A stretch of 64,000 nucleotides of DNA from Maribellus sp. CM-23 (lineage in GTDB: Bacteria > Bacteroidota > Bacteroidia > Bacteroidales > Prolixibacteraceae), in the NCBI RefSeq assembly GCF_021354595.1, contig NZ_JADWYJ010000002.1, positions 682,001-746,000 of the forward strand, written 5' to 3'. The position numbers were made by a program, and so were the translations under genes. Of the stretch, positions 1 through 10,700 are shown one piece after another. Below the pieces are notes generated by a model. That model saw only the letters and a list, made by a program, of their open reading frames with translations, had not been told where the DNA came from and made no database searches. Each line of letters begins with the position of its first letter. Positions within the stretch are counted from its first letter, which is position 1.

Positions 1-501
1 TTCTTTATCGAGCAGAATTACCCACGTCCCCGCCCGGTTGTCTGAAAACTCCATTTGGAAAGTTCCCTGATTTGTTCGTGTAAAACGGCCTCTTTTGTAA
101 TAGATGATTTTGGGCGATCCGAATTGCCCTGACGACAGATATTTGTCATAACCTTTTTCATTCAACTGCTGACTCAGCCATTCCGACATCCAGTCGGCTG
201 CCAGCTCCTGCACCCCAAACACATCCGGATCATTGTCTAAGATTATTTCTCGGATGTTTTCTTTCCTTTGATCAAGGGTTTGCGGGTCATTCTTTCCTTC
301 ATTCCTCAAATTGAAGGACATTACCGTAAACTCCTTTTTTTCGGTCACTGGCTCCTCCTTTCCTGGCTGTTCTTCATTCTCTCCTGACAAATCAAGTTTT
401 TTTTCACAGGCTAGTACAAACAAGACAAGGATTAGTGGAACCAGTTTCCTAAACTGATATTTTCCATAAGAAAACCATAAGGTAAAAGTTCGACCTTTCA
501 T
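1..501 (-). CDS. Endonuclease/exonuclease/phosphatase family lipoprotein (C-terminus cut by window edge)
   Basis: The frame opens with ATG at 501 and stays open for 167 codons to the window edge, so the C-terminal half is missing. A hydrophobic segment (about residues 20-31) ends in a lipobox with Cys32, which suggests a lipid-anchored exported protein. The mature part shows the start of the EEP fold: MSFNLR near residue 61 and a VFGVQE motif near 95-99, whose Gln-Glu pair carries the metal-binding Glu of this superfamily. EEP enzymes cleave phosphodiester or phosphomonoester bonds in nucleic acids, lipids or inositol phosphates, so the substrate cannot be named. It lies 16 bp after the FAD oxidoreductase gene and is the last visible gene of the region 1 PUL, adding a third phosphoesterase to that locus. 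Confidence 0.8.
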   Translation of the reverse strand, partial: MKGRTFTLWFSYGKYQFRKLVPLILVLFVLACEKKLDLSGENEEQPGKEEPVTEKKEFTVMSFNLRNEGKNDPQTLDQRKENIREIILDNDPDVFGVQELAADWMSEWLSQQLNEKGYDKYLSSGQFGSPKIIYYKRGRFTRTNQGTFQMEFSDNRAGTWVILLDKE

Positions 502-517
502 TTTCGTTGTTTTTGGA

Positions 518-1897
518 TCAAGGACGCAAGTAAGCACCTTTGTCTAGCAGTTCTTTCCGTAATTTTGAAACACTGATCTCAGAAGGAAAAACGCCATCAC
601 GAACAGCTGCTTTTGCTGCACGACCAGCTGCTTCTCCCATAGCCATGCAAGGTGCCATCACTCGAATAGCCGACATAGCTTCGTGTGTTGTTGAAATGGT
701 TCGCCCGGCAACCAGCAGGTTCTCTACTTTTAGTGGCACAAGCGACCGGTAGGGAATATCGTAACAATCACCACTCCATTCAAGCGTACAATCGCCGCCA
801 ACCGGGTGATGAATATCCAACGGATAACTGGCGACTGCCACTGCATCATCAAAGCGGGCACAACTTAAAATATCTTCACGGTTCATAATGTATTTCCCAA
901 CAATACGTCTTGTTTCGCGAATTCCGAGAAAAGGAGCTGTGCGTGAAAGAAAAGCATTCTCAAATCCGGGTACATAGCCTTTCAAGTATTTAAATATGTC
1001 GGTAATCTGTCGGCGAGCTTCCAGTTCGCCCCGGGTAAGGCTTACCGGATCAGTTCCATCTACACCATTAACACGAGTCATATTAATCCAGGCCTCTCCT
1101 TTTTCAAGGCCGGTAATTACAATCGTCCGATCGGTAGGCAATTTTAGGCCATCGGCTTTTGCTTTTTGCACCAAACTTCTCAAACCAACAACGATGTACT
1201 GGTTGTTCTGTCCAAAATACTCGTTGGGAATAAAATCGGTCAGATAAGTGCGTGGCTCTTCCGCAATACTAAACCGTAGTTTATCGGTATCCACATTTCC
1301 GAGACTAAACATCAGAGTAGGAGGCTGCACACCGCCCTGTTGGTTTCCTTTTTCGCAAGGTACGCCTGCCCGGTAAGCCACATCGGCATCCCCCGAGCAA
1401 TCGATAACAACTTTTGCCAAAATGGCTTCGCGACCAGCCTTGCTTTCAATTGTTACACCCTTTATTTCGCTGCCTTCCATTATTACGTCTGCAAAACTGG
1501 TGTAAAGCAGTACTTCTATGCCGCTCTCTTCCAACATTTCAAATGCTTCTGCCTTAACAACCTCAGGCTCAACGATAGTGATGCTCATATGCAACGGACA
1601 TGGGCGATGTTCGCTTGCAGCATTGCGCACTCTTAAACGATCGATAAATTTCTGAGGTAACCCAGTAATAATCTGGTTCTTTTTTTGCCCAAGAAAACCA
1701 AGAATGGGCAAACCGATCGTCATATTTCCTCCTAAAAAGCTACGACTTTCGATCAGCATTACCTTCAATCCGTCTTCTGCAGCAGCCTTGGCCGCAATAA
1801 TTCCTGAGGGACCTCCGCCTACTACCAACACATCAACCTGCGACCTTACCGGCAGATTTTTTCCTTGTTCTTCAATACTTACTATTTGTTCTTTCAT
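518..1897 (-). CDS. FAD-dependent oxidoreductase (FAD_oxidored-type)
   Basis: A 459-residue flavoprotein. It has a Rossmann dinucleotide motif GGGPSG at residues 27-32, an acidic residue at the end of the second strand (LIES, about 48-51), and a C-terminal FAD-contact segment (LLVAGRTISTTHEA, then a CMAMGEAAGRAA helix) typical of the FAD_oxidored family often found in Bacteroidota glycan loci. No convincing signal peptide is visible; the first 20 residues are polar, so it is probably cytoplasmic. The family is thought to oxidise sugar-like or polyol substrates, but the reaction is not defined. It starts five bases after the upstream phosphoesterase gene ends, so the two are probably co-transcribed, and it may process an imported product of the region 1 PUL. 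Confidence 0.82.
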   Translation of the reverse strand: MKEQIVSIEEQGKNLPVRSQVDVLVVGGGPSGIIAAKAAAEDGLKVMLIESRSFLGGNMTIGLPILGFLGQKKNQIITGLPQKFIDRLRVRNAASEHRPCPLHMSITIVEPEVVKAEAFEMLEESGIEVLLYTSFADVIMEGSEIKGVTIESKAGREAILAKVVIDCSGDADVAYRAGVPCEKGNQQGGVQPPTLMFSLGNVDTDKLRFSIAEEPRTYLTDFIPNEYFGQNNQYIVVGLRSLVQKAKADGLKLPTDRTIVITGLEKGEAWINMTRVNGVDGTDPVSLTRGELEARRQITDIFKYLKGYVPGFENAFLSRTAPFLGIRETRRIVGKYIMNREDILSCARFDDAVAVASYPLDIHHPVGGDCTLEWSGDCYDIPYRSLVPLKVENLLVAGRTISTTHEAMSAIRVMAPCMAMGEAAGRAAKAAVRDGVFPSEISVSKLRKELLDKGAYLRP

Positions 1898-1902
1898 GAT
1901 AT

Positions 1903-2862
1903 TTATTTTACTGCTATTTCCAATTCATTTTCAGTTTTGCCCGTGGCAGAAACCAATATGTTATTTTCTGTCAACCGAACCAACCGCCAGTTTTCAGGGG
2001 TATTGACAAGGGCGTCGGTCCCAACCTGTACCATTTCATTGTGGGCTCCAACTGAGAACCGCATCACCTCACCTTTATGAAAATGCCCGGCAAGAATCAA
2101 TTTGACCGAGGCGCTTTGTGTCAGTTCCTCATACAGTTCATTCGCCGATTCCGGCAAGGAAGACTTTTCCGTAAATGGAATGTGCATTAAAATGATCTCG
2201 ATATCTTCATCCGATTCGTTCAATTCGGCCTTCAACCAGTGAAGCTGTGGCTTGTCTATGTATGGGTTGACCATATTTTCGTCGTTGCGAAACTGGTAAA
2301 AACCGTTATCAAGGAAGATAAGCCGGTAAGTTGTTTTCCCAATCTCATATACTTGGCTGTAATAAGTCCCCTTCCTGAAACAGTCAAAGTTTCTAATCCA
2401 TGTTGCCTTCGCACACCCAGTTTGTAGCTGATCAGGTATCACCTTATCTTTTCCCCAGCTGTAGGAAAAAATGTCATGGTTTCCTAATGTCAGAAATATA
2501 GGAAAATGATAACCGTCCAAAAGACGCGCAAACTGTTCAACCTGAAATTCGAGGGTTCTTCCACTTGGTGTCTTTGCGTCAAAAAAATCGATCATATCAC
2601 CGGTCGCGATCACCAGATCAGCGTTGGTTTTTTCGGGAATACTCTGTATGAACTGCTCAAAAAAAGAGTTTGCATTCTTATAGCCCCTTGTATATTCACG
2701 ATGCTTAACAATCTCGGGGTTATAATTTTCCAAATTGAACATCGTGTGTAGGTCAGTAATATGTAGAAACGACAAAGTATCCTTTTGTGCCGAAGTTGTT
2801 CCTACAAACAACATAAAAAGGCAGAATACTAGAAATTTTGTTTTTGAATGTAATTTGATCAT
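1903..2862 (-). CDS. Secreted calcineurin-like metallophosphoesterase
   Basis: All metal-site motifs of the calcineurin-like family are present in order: ITDLH (Asp37/His39), GDMID, GNHD, a lone His in LMHIP, and GHFH near the end. The frame extends upstream to 2934, but that would overlap the permease gene that ends at 2889. The ATG at 2862 gives MIKLHSKTK followed by a hydrophobic signal peptide ending near TTSAQ, so I place the start there (319 residues). It is a single-domain enzyme, unlike the three-domain phosphoesterase at 4411-5913. A periplasmic phosphomono- or phosphodiesterase is likely; the substrate is unknown. It lies between the MFS permease and the FAD oxidoreductase in the region 1 operon. 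Confidence 0.85.
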   Translation of the reverse strand: MIKLHSKTKFLVFCLFMLFVGTTSAQKDTLSFLHITDLHTMFNLENYNPEIVKHREYTRGYKNANSFFEQFIQSIPEKTNADLVIATGDMIDFFDAKTPSGRTLEFQVEQFARLLDGYHFPIFLTLGNHDIFSYSWGKDKVIPDQLQTGCAKATWIRNFDCFRKGTYYSQVYEIGKTTYRLIFLDNGFYQFRNDENMVNPYIDKPQLHWLKAELNESDEDIEIILMHIPFTEKSSLPESANELYEELTQSASVKLILAGHFHKGEVMRFSVGAHNEMVQVGTDALVNTPENWRLVRLTENNILVSATGKTENELEIAVK

Positions 2863-2888
2863 ATCTATTATACTTTGTTGGTTTAAGA

Positions 2889-4133
2889 CTAAGAATTCGA
2901 TTCCTTGGGAATTTCCGGACGTATCATTTTCCACAGGATAAATAGAGTAAGCGGATGTAAAACTGCCATTACCATGAAAATCCAGGTGGTCCCCACACTT
3001 CCCATAAATTGTCCGATCAGGTAATTAAAAATAACTGCGCCGGCAGCTCCGAACCCTCCAGCAATACCCAGCACACTGGCTACGTTGTTGATTGGGAACG
3101 TTTCTGCAATTAACACGCTTTCCGTGTAAATCCAACTAAGTGCGACTGCCGCCAAAACGCTGAACTTGATGATCGTTACGGTCACCCCCAGACTATCAGG
3201 AATCAAGATCACAGGGGCAAGAAAAGCCACATAACTCAACATTACTTTACGGGAACGTAGGGCAGGTTTTCCTCTCCGAACCATCCAATCAGACCAGGCC
3301 GATGAGGCAATTCCACCCAAGCTTGCTGCCAAAAAAGGAATCCAACCGACCATCCCCAGCTGAGAAAGACTCAAGCCCGATTCTTCCATCAGAAAGCCAG
3401 GGAGCCAAAACAAAATGAAATACCATACCGGATCAGTGATAAACCGAATCAACACAATACCCCATAAGCTTTTGCGGGTCCACAGTTGTCCCCAAGTAAA
3501 AGTGGGAGATTCACCGGAAATACCTTCTGACGAAACTGTGTCTTGAACATACCCCTGAGGTGGTTCTTTATATAGAAATAACCATACCAGCGCCACCACA
3601 ATTCCTACAATTCCAGGAATAATAAATGCAGCATGCCAAGTGAAAGTGAGCACTAACCAGGCTATTAGGGGCGGTGCAATTACCGATCCGATGGTTCCAC
3701 CAGCTACAGAAATACTATTAGCCGTAGCCCTCAACTTCCCTGAAAACCACTTAGTTACAACTTTAATCTGTGCCGGATAGGTAGTTGGTTCTGCCAATCC
3801 AAGCAGGCTTCTGAAAAAAGTGAATGGGAATAATGTCCTTGCAAGCCCACTTCCGATTGAACTGAGTGACCAGGTAATTACCCCCCAGAACATGATCTTT
3901 CTAGCACCGAACTTATCAACCAGCCAACCCGAAATCGGATACATCAAAGCATAGCAAATTGTAAAAACATTGATGATTAAAGCATACCCAACATCGTCAA
4001 GTGAAAATTCTTCCTTTAAAATGGGCTTCAGGATCGAGACAACCTGCCTGTCGACATAACTGAAAACAGTAATTACAAAAATGATTGCGACAATAAACCA
4101 TCGTCTTCTGTTGGGATTTAAAAATGATGACAT
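2889..4133 (-). CDS. MFS permease, ACS (anion:cation symporter) type
   Basis: A 414-residue, about 12-helix inner-membrane transporter. The N-terminus (RRRWFIVAIIFVITVFSYVDR) and the loop between helices 2 and 3 (WLVDKFGARK) match the hexuronate/sialate/phthalate-type ACS branch of the major facilitator superfamily. A family member in a PUL normally imports an acidic monomer released by periplasmic enzymes. Here the surrounding phosphoesterases make an acidic sugar or a phosphorylated polyol plausible, but the sequence does not decide this. It is followed by the phosphoesterase starting at 2862 and preceded by a 277-bp gap after the phosphoesterase ending at 4411. Confidence 0.85.
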   Translation of the reverse strand: MSSFLNPNRRRWFIVAIIFVITVFSYVDRQVVSILKPILKEEFSLDDVGYALIINVFTICYALMYPISGWLVDKFGARKIMFWGVITWSLSSIGSGLARTLFPFTFFRSLLGLAEPTTYPAQIKVVTKWFSGKLRATANSISVAGGTIGSVIAPPLIAWLVLTFTWHAAFIIPGIVGIVVALVWLFLYKEPPQGYVQDTVSSEGISGESPTFTWGQLWTRKSLWGIVLIRFITDPVWYFILFWLPGFLMEESGLSLSQLGMVGWIPFLAASLGGIASSAWSDWMVRRGKPALRSRKVMLSYVAFLAPVILIPDSLGVTVTIIKFSVLAAVALSWIYTESVLIAETFPINNVASVLGIAGGFGAAGAVIFNYLIGQFMGSVGTTWIFMVMAVLHPLTLFILWKMIRPEIPKESNS

Positions 4134-4410
4134 ATTCTGTTGTTGATTGATTAATAATTGAATATTTGGTAATTTATTCTCTTTAAGGTTTACTAAAAAT
4201 TAGCCTTGAGTTCAATACACGTTCTGTAAAAAGCACCTTTCATTGTTTTTAAAATTAGCTGTAGAAGCTTAGTAAAAAATTACCCCTTCTTTCAGGATAG
4301 TCCGTATCCCATTTTCGCTAATCAAATGTTTTTACCCGTAGTGTTTGATTACTTAGAAACGGCTCTATTACCGTGTCTGGTCGTTACTCCCTGATGTTCT
4401 TCCTCTCCTT

Positions 4411-5913
4411 CTATTTTAGTTTTATAGTATTTTCATAAACATTACCAAACCTGTCCGTTACTTCTACTTTAATTTCATTTGCAATTGCGGAAGGTTTAGC
4501 GGAAAAAAGATGCTCAGTGCGCGTAGGCTCCAAGCTACCTTTTTCGTCCGGCACATCTTCTCCAAACATATTTTCATACGCTAACGGGTCGTATCCCAGA
4601 TAACGTTTCATCTCTCCTTTGGAAGCTCCATCTTCATACCACACCACTTTACAACCCGTGTCATAATTCCAAACGTTGGCAACTATTTCATCAGGACGTT
4701 CAGGACTACACCCCTGCGGGTAGACCCGAAACTGATAAGAAGGCTCAAATCCCGTTGGCTTGTAATACCACCTAATACTATCGCCATTTACCTCGTATAA
4801 GCCGTATCCCCCAGGAGTTCCGTCGGTACAAATATTACCTATCCACCAAGCATTGCACACCGACGCATGGTTATGTTCCATTCGATTACCATGCTCTGCC
4901 GTCTCGTTATAATGTGTATGTCCCGATACTATATGTACACGGTAGGGTTCAAGTAATTTATACAGTTCATCGCGATTGCCCACGGTTGCGGTTTCAAACT
5001 CGGTTCTGACTGCACTTTTCAAGAAAGTAATTTCATATGTTGGAATATGCAAAGCCACAATCACTGTACTTCCTGCGGGGATATATTGCATATCTTTTTT
5101 CAGCCATTGCAGCTGTTCTGCAGAGACGTGTCCGATGTATTTTCTTCGTTTATCTTTGTAAGCTTCGTCGTCTCCTTTAAATAACACATCGTTCAGTACC
5201 ACATAATGAATCTTTCCCCTGTTAAAAGAATAATATGTGGGGCCGAATGCCTCTTTGAATTGTTTCGTAGAATTTTTTCGTGATGGCGCAGTATAATCAA
5301 TATCGTGATTTCCGACAACCTGAAAAAAAGGCATTTTCATCTGGCTGACTGCCATTTTGTACTCAGGATAGAGGTGAAATTGGTCAAACACGATGTCACC
5401 ACAAGTGATACCATGTACAGGAACATTTCCCAATGTCTTAAGATGTGCAGCCACGTCAGGCACAGGTTCGTTCATCATTCGACTAACGTCGGATTCTGTT
5501 TTTACCTGCGGGTCGGCCCAAACAACAAACGCGTGATGCATATCGTCGAGCTCGTTTTCCTGTAATCTGAAATTCATTTTCTGTTTCTGTTTGCTGAAGT
5601 CCAGAGGTTCGAAGAATTTAGCAATTCCCCCAGTATGTGGAATTTTATATCCTGAAGGCAATGAAATGAATACAAATTCGGCCTCCGGATGAATGGGAAG
5701 ATGATAATTCCCCTGCTGGTCGGTAAGTGTGGTTTCATAACCGTCGCTCACAACTACACCTGCAATGCCTTTTTCGTCATCAGCGACCCGCCCTGAGATA
5801 GTAGCCTTTTCTGTTTTAATGGAGCATCCCGAAAAGACGAGGTTTCCAGTTAAAAAAAACGCAATGGACAAAAGTTGTCCTAATACGGTTAAGAAAGTTC
5901 TTCTGATCATCAT
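4411..5913 (-). CDS. Three-domain calcineurin-like phosphoesterase lipoprotein
   Basis: A 500-residue protein with a lipobox (LVFSGC, Cys at about 30). An N-terminal beta-sandwich (about 35-115, ending before KMNFRLQENE) is followed by the calcineurin catalytic core (about 125-330) and a C-terminal domain (about 335-500). This is the MetallophosN-Metallophos-MetallophosC layout of Bacteroidota. Visible metal motifs are GDIVFD, GNHD, a His in VALHIP and GHTH. The first motif reads WADPQ, not DxH, a variant shared with the paralogue at 48629-50182. Start codons ATG 5913 and ATG 5910 are both possible. It follows SusD in region 1 and probably removes a phosphate-linked substituent from the imported glycan. 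Confidence 0.85.
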   Translation of the reverse strand: MMIRRTFLTVLGQLLSIAFFLTGNLVFSGCSIKTEKATISGRVADDEKGIAGVVVSDGYETTLTDQQGNYHLPIHPEAEFVFISLPSGYKIPHTGGIAKFFEPLDFSKQKQKMNFRLQENELDDMHHAFVVWADPQVKTESDVSRMMNEPVPDVAAHLKTLGNVPVHGITCGDIVFDQFHLYPEYKMAVSQMKMPFFQVVGNHDIDYTAPSRKNSTKQFKEAFGPTYYSFNRGKIHYVVLNDVLFKGDDEAYKDKRRKYIGHVSAEQLQWLKKDMQYIPAGSTVIVALHIPTYEITFLKSAVRTEFETATVGNRDELYKLLEPYRVHIVSGHTHYNETAEHGNRMEHNHASVCNAWWIGNICTDGTPGGYGLYEVNGDSIRWYYKPTGFEPSYQFRVYPQGCSPERPDEIVANVWNYDTGCKVVWYEDGASKGEMKRYLGYDPLAYENMFGEDVPDEKGSLEPTRTEHLFSAKPSAIANEIKVEVTDRFGNVYENTIKLK

Positions 5914-6058
5914 TCGTTGAATTTTTTATTTAATGGCATAGAAATTCCAGACCATCTCTGTTTTTGTTCCGTGAAATTTTAAGAATATTATCCCGGATTC
6001 ACCCCGGGCTAAGCCCGAGGTGATTCAAATGAACGTGCAATACTGAAACTAGCTACGA

Positions 6059-7762
6059 TTAATAACCAGGGTTTTGCTCCAGATTATCGTTAATCAGAAT
6101 TTCTTTAGATGGGATAGGCCAGAGATACTGTCTGGTTTTATCGAAATTACGTTCGACCAACAGTTTAATGAGCCCTGCATTGTACATTGGTTCCAGGTCG
6201 GGAATACCGTTTTCATCAATTTGCGGAGTCTCAGGAAAAAACCACAAACCTTTGTCCACTACTTTTTTCTTTAGATCAGTCACATCAAGTAGCCCATAGA
6301 TAGGTCTGGTCAAAGCTTTCTCTGCTATTCTCCAACGAATAAGATCATAATATCTTCGGTTTTCCCAACCAAATTCGCTGCGTCGTTCTACTCGTATAAT
6401 ACTCCTTAGTTTTTCCTGACTGGCAATCGTTACAGCCGGATAGCTCCCTGTTTCTAAGGACTTAACTCCATAAGCGCGTGCGCGCACCTGGTTGATAGCA
6501 TCAATAGCTAAATCATCGATTTCATTCAATTCAATTTTTGCTTCGGCATACATCAACAGAACGTCTGCATATCGCATAATGATAATATCAAAATCTGTTT
6601 CATAATCATCCGACCAGTCTTCATCAACCCATTTCTTCAACTCCAGCCCATTGTATGGAGCATATCGGTCTACAGCTCTATTTGCCTTATTATTCACCAG
6701 CGTTCCAGTAGCAACATTCAACACTTTTGTAGTATAAGGATTCGGGTCATAAATATACCCCAAATGCTCCGTTCCAAATTCCACAATGGTCATGGCACAA
6801 CGAGGGTCGCGGTTTTTAAAGGGTTCACGAGGGTCATACAAGGGTGATTCGTCGATCGGAAGCCCGTCGGTACAGAGGAAGCTACACAATAAATCCCATG
6901 ATGGCTGTGCAACGGCAGACCCCCCGGCAGTGCGGGTAAAGAAATTTTTTGCTTTCCAGGATGATCCTAACTCGAATGAACGAGGCAGGGCAAATATCGT
7001 CTCATTTGAATTTTTTGTTTTGGAAAGAAAATACTCAGAAAAACTAGTGTGCAGAGAATAAAGTCCCAATTCAATACATGCTTTAGCTGCATCGCGTACA
7101 ATTTCCCAATCGGAAAAATATAGAGCTGTACGGGCTTTAAAAGCCATGCCCGCGCCTTTGGTTGCCCTGTTCAAGTCATTGTTGCTATATTTTTCAGGTA
7201 GATATTGAATTGCCAGATCAAAATCTTCGTATACCTTTTCAAGGATAAACTCCTTGTTTGTTCGCCCCATTTTAAATGCTTCATCAATAGTTGGCGCTTC
7301 GGTATAATAAGGAACATCTCCAAAATGAAATATTAAACGAGCATACAAAGCAGCCCTCATGAAATACGCTTCTCCGGCAAACTGTTCATATTTCTTTTGA
7401 GAAATCTCTCCTTCCACTTTGTGAAGATTGTTAAGAACGGTATTCGCCCTTGTAATTCCCTTGTACGTATTCAGCCAAAGATCTCTCCCAACACTCCATT
7501 CACTTGTAATTGTGCCTTCCACAAAAGAATTAACCGCCTGTCGTTGAGTCCAGTCATCGGTCATTCTGTCCATCTCAAAATTTGATTCCCGGTCCCAAAG
7601 ATACTCCCGATACAAATCATTCAAAGACATATTAATTTCTGTTTCGTCCGCATACCAGTTTTCACTGGAACCTTCTGACAGTGGATTTAGGTCAAGTTCA
7701 GCACAAGAGGCCAAAAGTACAATGCTTAAAAAAGCTATAAATATTTTATTCTTCATTTTCAT
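6059..7762 (-). CDS. SusD/RagB-family glycan-binding lipoprotein
   Basis: About 567 residues, with signal peptide and lipobox (VLLASC, Cys at about 20). The middle part has the TPR-like helices of SusD proteins (AGEAYFMRAALYARLIFHFGD). The C-terminal region has the family hallmarks IIMRYADVLLMYAEAKIELNE and a WENRRYYDLIRWR segment, and it ends in LEQNPGY. SusD proteins sit on the cell surface as a lid on the SusC barrel and bind the ligand. The frame runs to a TTG at 7765; the ATG at 7762 (or 7756) is more likely. It begins only a few bases after the SusC gene ends, as expected for a co-translated pair. Confidence 0.95.
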   Translation of the reverse strand: MKMKNKIFIAFLSIVLLASCAELDLNPLSEGSSENWYADETEINMSLNDLYREYLWDRESNFEMDRMTDDWTQRQAVNSFVEGTITSEWSVGRDLWLNTYKGITRANTVLNNLHKVEGEISQKKYEQFAGEAYFMRAALYARLIFHFGDVPYYTEAPTIDEAFKMGRTNKEFILEKVYEDFDLAIQYLPEKYSNNDLNRATKGAGMAFKARTALYFSDWEIVRDAAKACIELGLYSLHTSFSEYFLSKTKNSNETIFALPRSFELGSSWKAKNFFTRTAGGSAVAQPSWDLLCSFLCTDGLPIDESPLYDPREPFKNRDPRCAMTIVEFGTEHLGYIYDPNPYTTKVLNVATGTLVNNKANRAVDRYAPYNGLELKKWVDEDWSDDYETDFDIIIMRYADVLLMYAEAKIELNEIDDLAIDAINQVRARAYGVKSLETGSYPAVTIASQEKLRSIIRVERRSEFGWENRRYYDLIRWRIAEKALTRPIYGLLDVTDLKKKVVDKGLWFFPETPQIDENGIPDLEPMYNAGLIKLLVERNFDKTRQYLWPIPSKEILINDNLEQNPGY

Positions 7763-7768
7763 CAAATT

Positions 7769-10700
7769 TTAAAATTTAACGGAAAGCCCAACATTGAATG
7801 ATTTTGAGATGTAAGAATTATAAGACACTTCCGGGTCCCATCCTTTGGGATAATGATCGAGTGAGAACAGATCATTTGCTGACGCGTAAATCCGAACACC
7901 TTTAAGACGCATCTTTTCAACAAGTGTTTTTGGTAAAGTATATCCAAGAGTAATGTTTTTCAATCGGAAATAAGCTCCGTTGAACAACCAGTAATCAGAC
8001 ATCTCATAATTGTTATTTTCAGCTCCGACATAAGATAAGCGAGGATATTTTGCATTCAGATTTTCCTCTGCTGTATTGTAAGTACTCCAATAGTTTCCAT
8101 CAATAATCTCAGGAGCGTTGGTCCATCCGCTGAAAAAGGGTTGTACCATTTGAGGAACGATCCTACTGTTTTGCTTGCCCACCCCTTGAAATACCAAGGA
8201 CAGATCAAAACCCTTGTAACTCACACTGATATTCCCGCCGAAGAGGAAGCGAGGCATTGATCCTCCCAGCAAAACCCGGTCGTAATCGGGAGTGATCTTC
8301 CCGTCGGGAACACCATCGGGTCCACTTATATCAACATATTTTATATCACCGGGTTTTAGTGATTGGTACAACAAAGGAGAATTATCAACCTCTTCCTGCG
8401 TTTGGAAAAGACCATCTGATTTGTATCCATACCATTCATTAAATTCACTACCTTCTTGCTTTATCTGGCTTCCAAGAAAAACGATACCGCCCAAATCTCC
8501 CATTACTGTTTTGTAATCTGATAGGTTAAATGAGGCAGAATAATTCAGTTCTCCTATTTTATCTTTCCACGAAAGTTGTACTTCCCATCCGTTTGTATTC
8601 ATAATGCCGGTGTTCTGATCTGGATTTTCAAAGCCCATGAAGTCAGGTATTTCTAATGCCAGCAACATGTCACGTGTTTTCTTCTTGTAATAGTCGCCGG
8701 TAAACATTAAGCGGTTGTGGAAGAAATTGGCATCTACCCCAACATCCCAGGTTTCGGTTGTTTCCCAGGTAATATCTTCGATAGCATATTGAAATTGAGC
8801 GGCTGTTATTCCCGAAACGATCTGATCTCCCTGGTAAAAGAGAGCGTTGGAGAAGCCTATGGATGATTGGTATGGATAATTCCCAATCCGTTCATTGCCC
8901 AAAGTTCCCCACGAAGCTCTTATCTTCATAAAAGACAATGCAGGTATATTTTGCATAAACGATTCTTCTGAAATAGCCCATCCTGCCGAAACAGAAGGGA
9001 AAGAAGCCCAACGGTAATCGGGATGAAAACGAGAAGAACCGTCGTAACGAATGTTGGCTTGCAAGAAATATTTGTTTTTGTAATCGTAAATAATTCTACC
9101 GAAGAACGAACGATAGGCTGACTCTGTTGCTGAACCAGCGTTATCCCGGTAATCAAGTGGCCCAAGATTCAAGTAGGGAAAATTCGACAACACATAGTTC
9201 TCACGCGAAGCGTCCAGCGATTCGTTAAAAGATGAAAAATCTTCATAGCCCCCCATCAAATTTAGCGAGTGAATGTCTCTTATTGTCTTGACATAATTGG
9301 CTAGGAACTGTTTGGTAAGGGTTTTGGCTTCATTTCGCCCTTCAAACAAAGAAGTGCTTTCATGTCCGGCAATGTATCCTGAAAATACAGTCGGGTCTTC
9401 GGCACTGTAGTAAGGAATTTTTTTTACGAATTTTTTACTTTTTGCAAAGTGAAGATAGGGAGACAGAACACCGGTTATTGTCAGTCCTTTAATGGGCTTA
9501 AATTCGAGAGAAGCCTTCCCCATAAATTTATTATTCCGGCTGTCACTGAAGCCTCCATAATGTAAACGGGCATATTCATTTGACCCGGCTTTACCTTCTG
9601 CAATTCGTCCATCCTCCCATAAAGCGGCATACACTGGAGCATACCGAATCGCATCGTAAACAGGATTGTCCACCGGGCTACTAGAAAGGGATGAATTGAA
9701 TGAAAAATCAAGATTTGCGGATAAGTAATTATTGATTTCTATATTATTATTCACTCGTGATGAAATTCGTTCATAATCTTTGTGATCATACAATGCCCCA
9801 ATCTTTTCGTAGTTAACCGATGCTTTCGATTTGATTTTATCACCTCCATAGGTAACAGAAAACTGATGGTTTTGACGGGGGGCATAATCGTTTATCAATA
9901 GGTCAACCCAATCAGTGACGGGATAACGGTCGGGGTTAGTTTTATTCCATTCGATCCAGTTATCCACTTCCTCCTTGGAATAAACGGAATATTCACCTCC
10001 AGGATTGTTGCCTGCATCGTTCCATGTTTGCTCATTTGACATCTCCAAATAGCGTTGCGCTCCTACCACTTTAGGGAAATCGGTTGGTTTTTCAATCCCA
10101 AAACTGGCATTATATTCCATATTTATCTGTCCGGCCTTTGCTCGTTTGGTCGTGATCAATACCACTCCAGCTGCCGCTCTTGCCCCATAAATGGATGCTG
10201 ATGCAGCATCTTTCAAAACCGAGATATCCTGAATATCATTTGAATTAACATCGTTAATATTGCTCACCGGTACCCCATCAACAATAATTAGGGGGTCGCT
10301 GTCACCAATAGTCGTAATCCCCCGAACGCGAATGGTTGCACTAGCACCAGGCTCTGAATTGCTACGGGTAACCGTAACACCGGGCATAGCCCCCTGAAGT
10401 GCCTGTGACAATTGAGTGGTCTGCCGTTCAGCGATTCTCTCCCCGGCAACTGTCGAAATTGATCCAGTCAGGTCCTTTTTCTTCATGGTACCATAACCAA
10501 TTGCAACTACTTCTTCCAATCCAATAGCTTCCTCTTCCATCATAATATTAATCTTGGTTTTCCCGGAAACTGAAATCTCCTGTGTTTTCATTCCTACAAA
10601 TGAGAAAACCAAGGTGGCGTCCTCTGGAATATTAGGAAAAATATACCCACCATCAGCATCGGTAATTGTACCCTGAGTGGTGCCTTTTATCACAACGGTT

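Noticed and set aside
2863..2934. A longer N-terminus for the phosphoesterase that ends at 1903
   Set aside because: The extension overlaps the permease gene and puts 24 polar residues before an otherwise normal signal peptide; ATG 2862 fits better.
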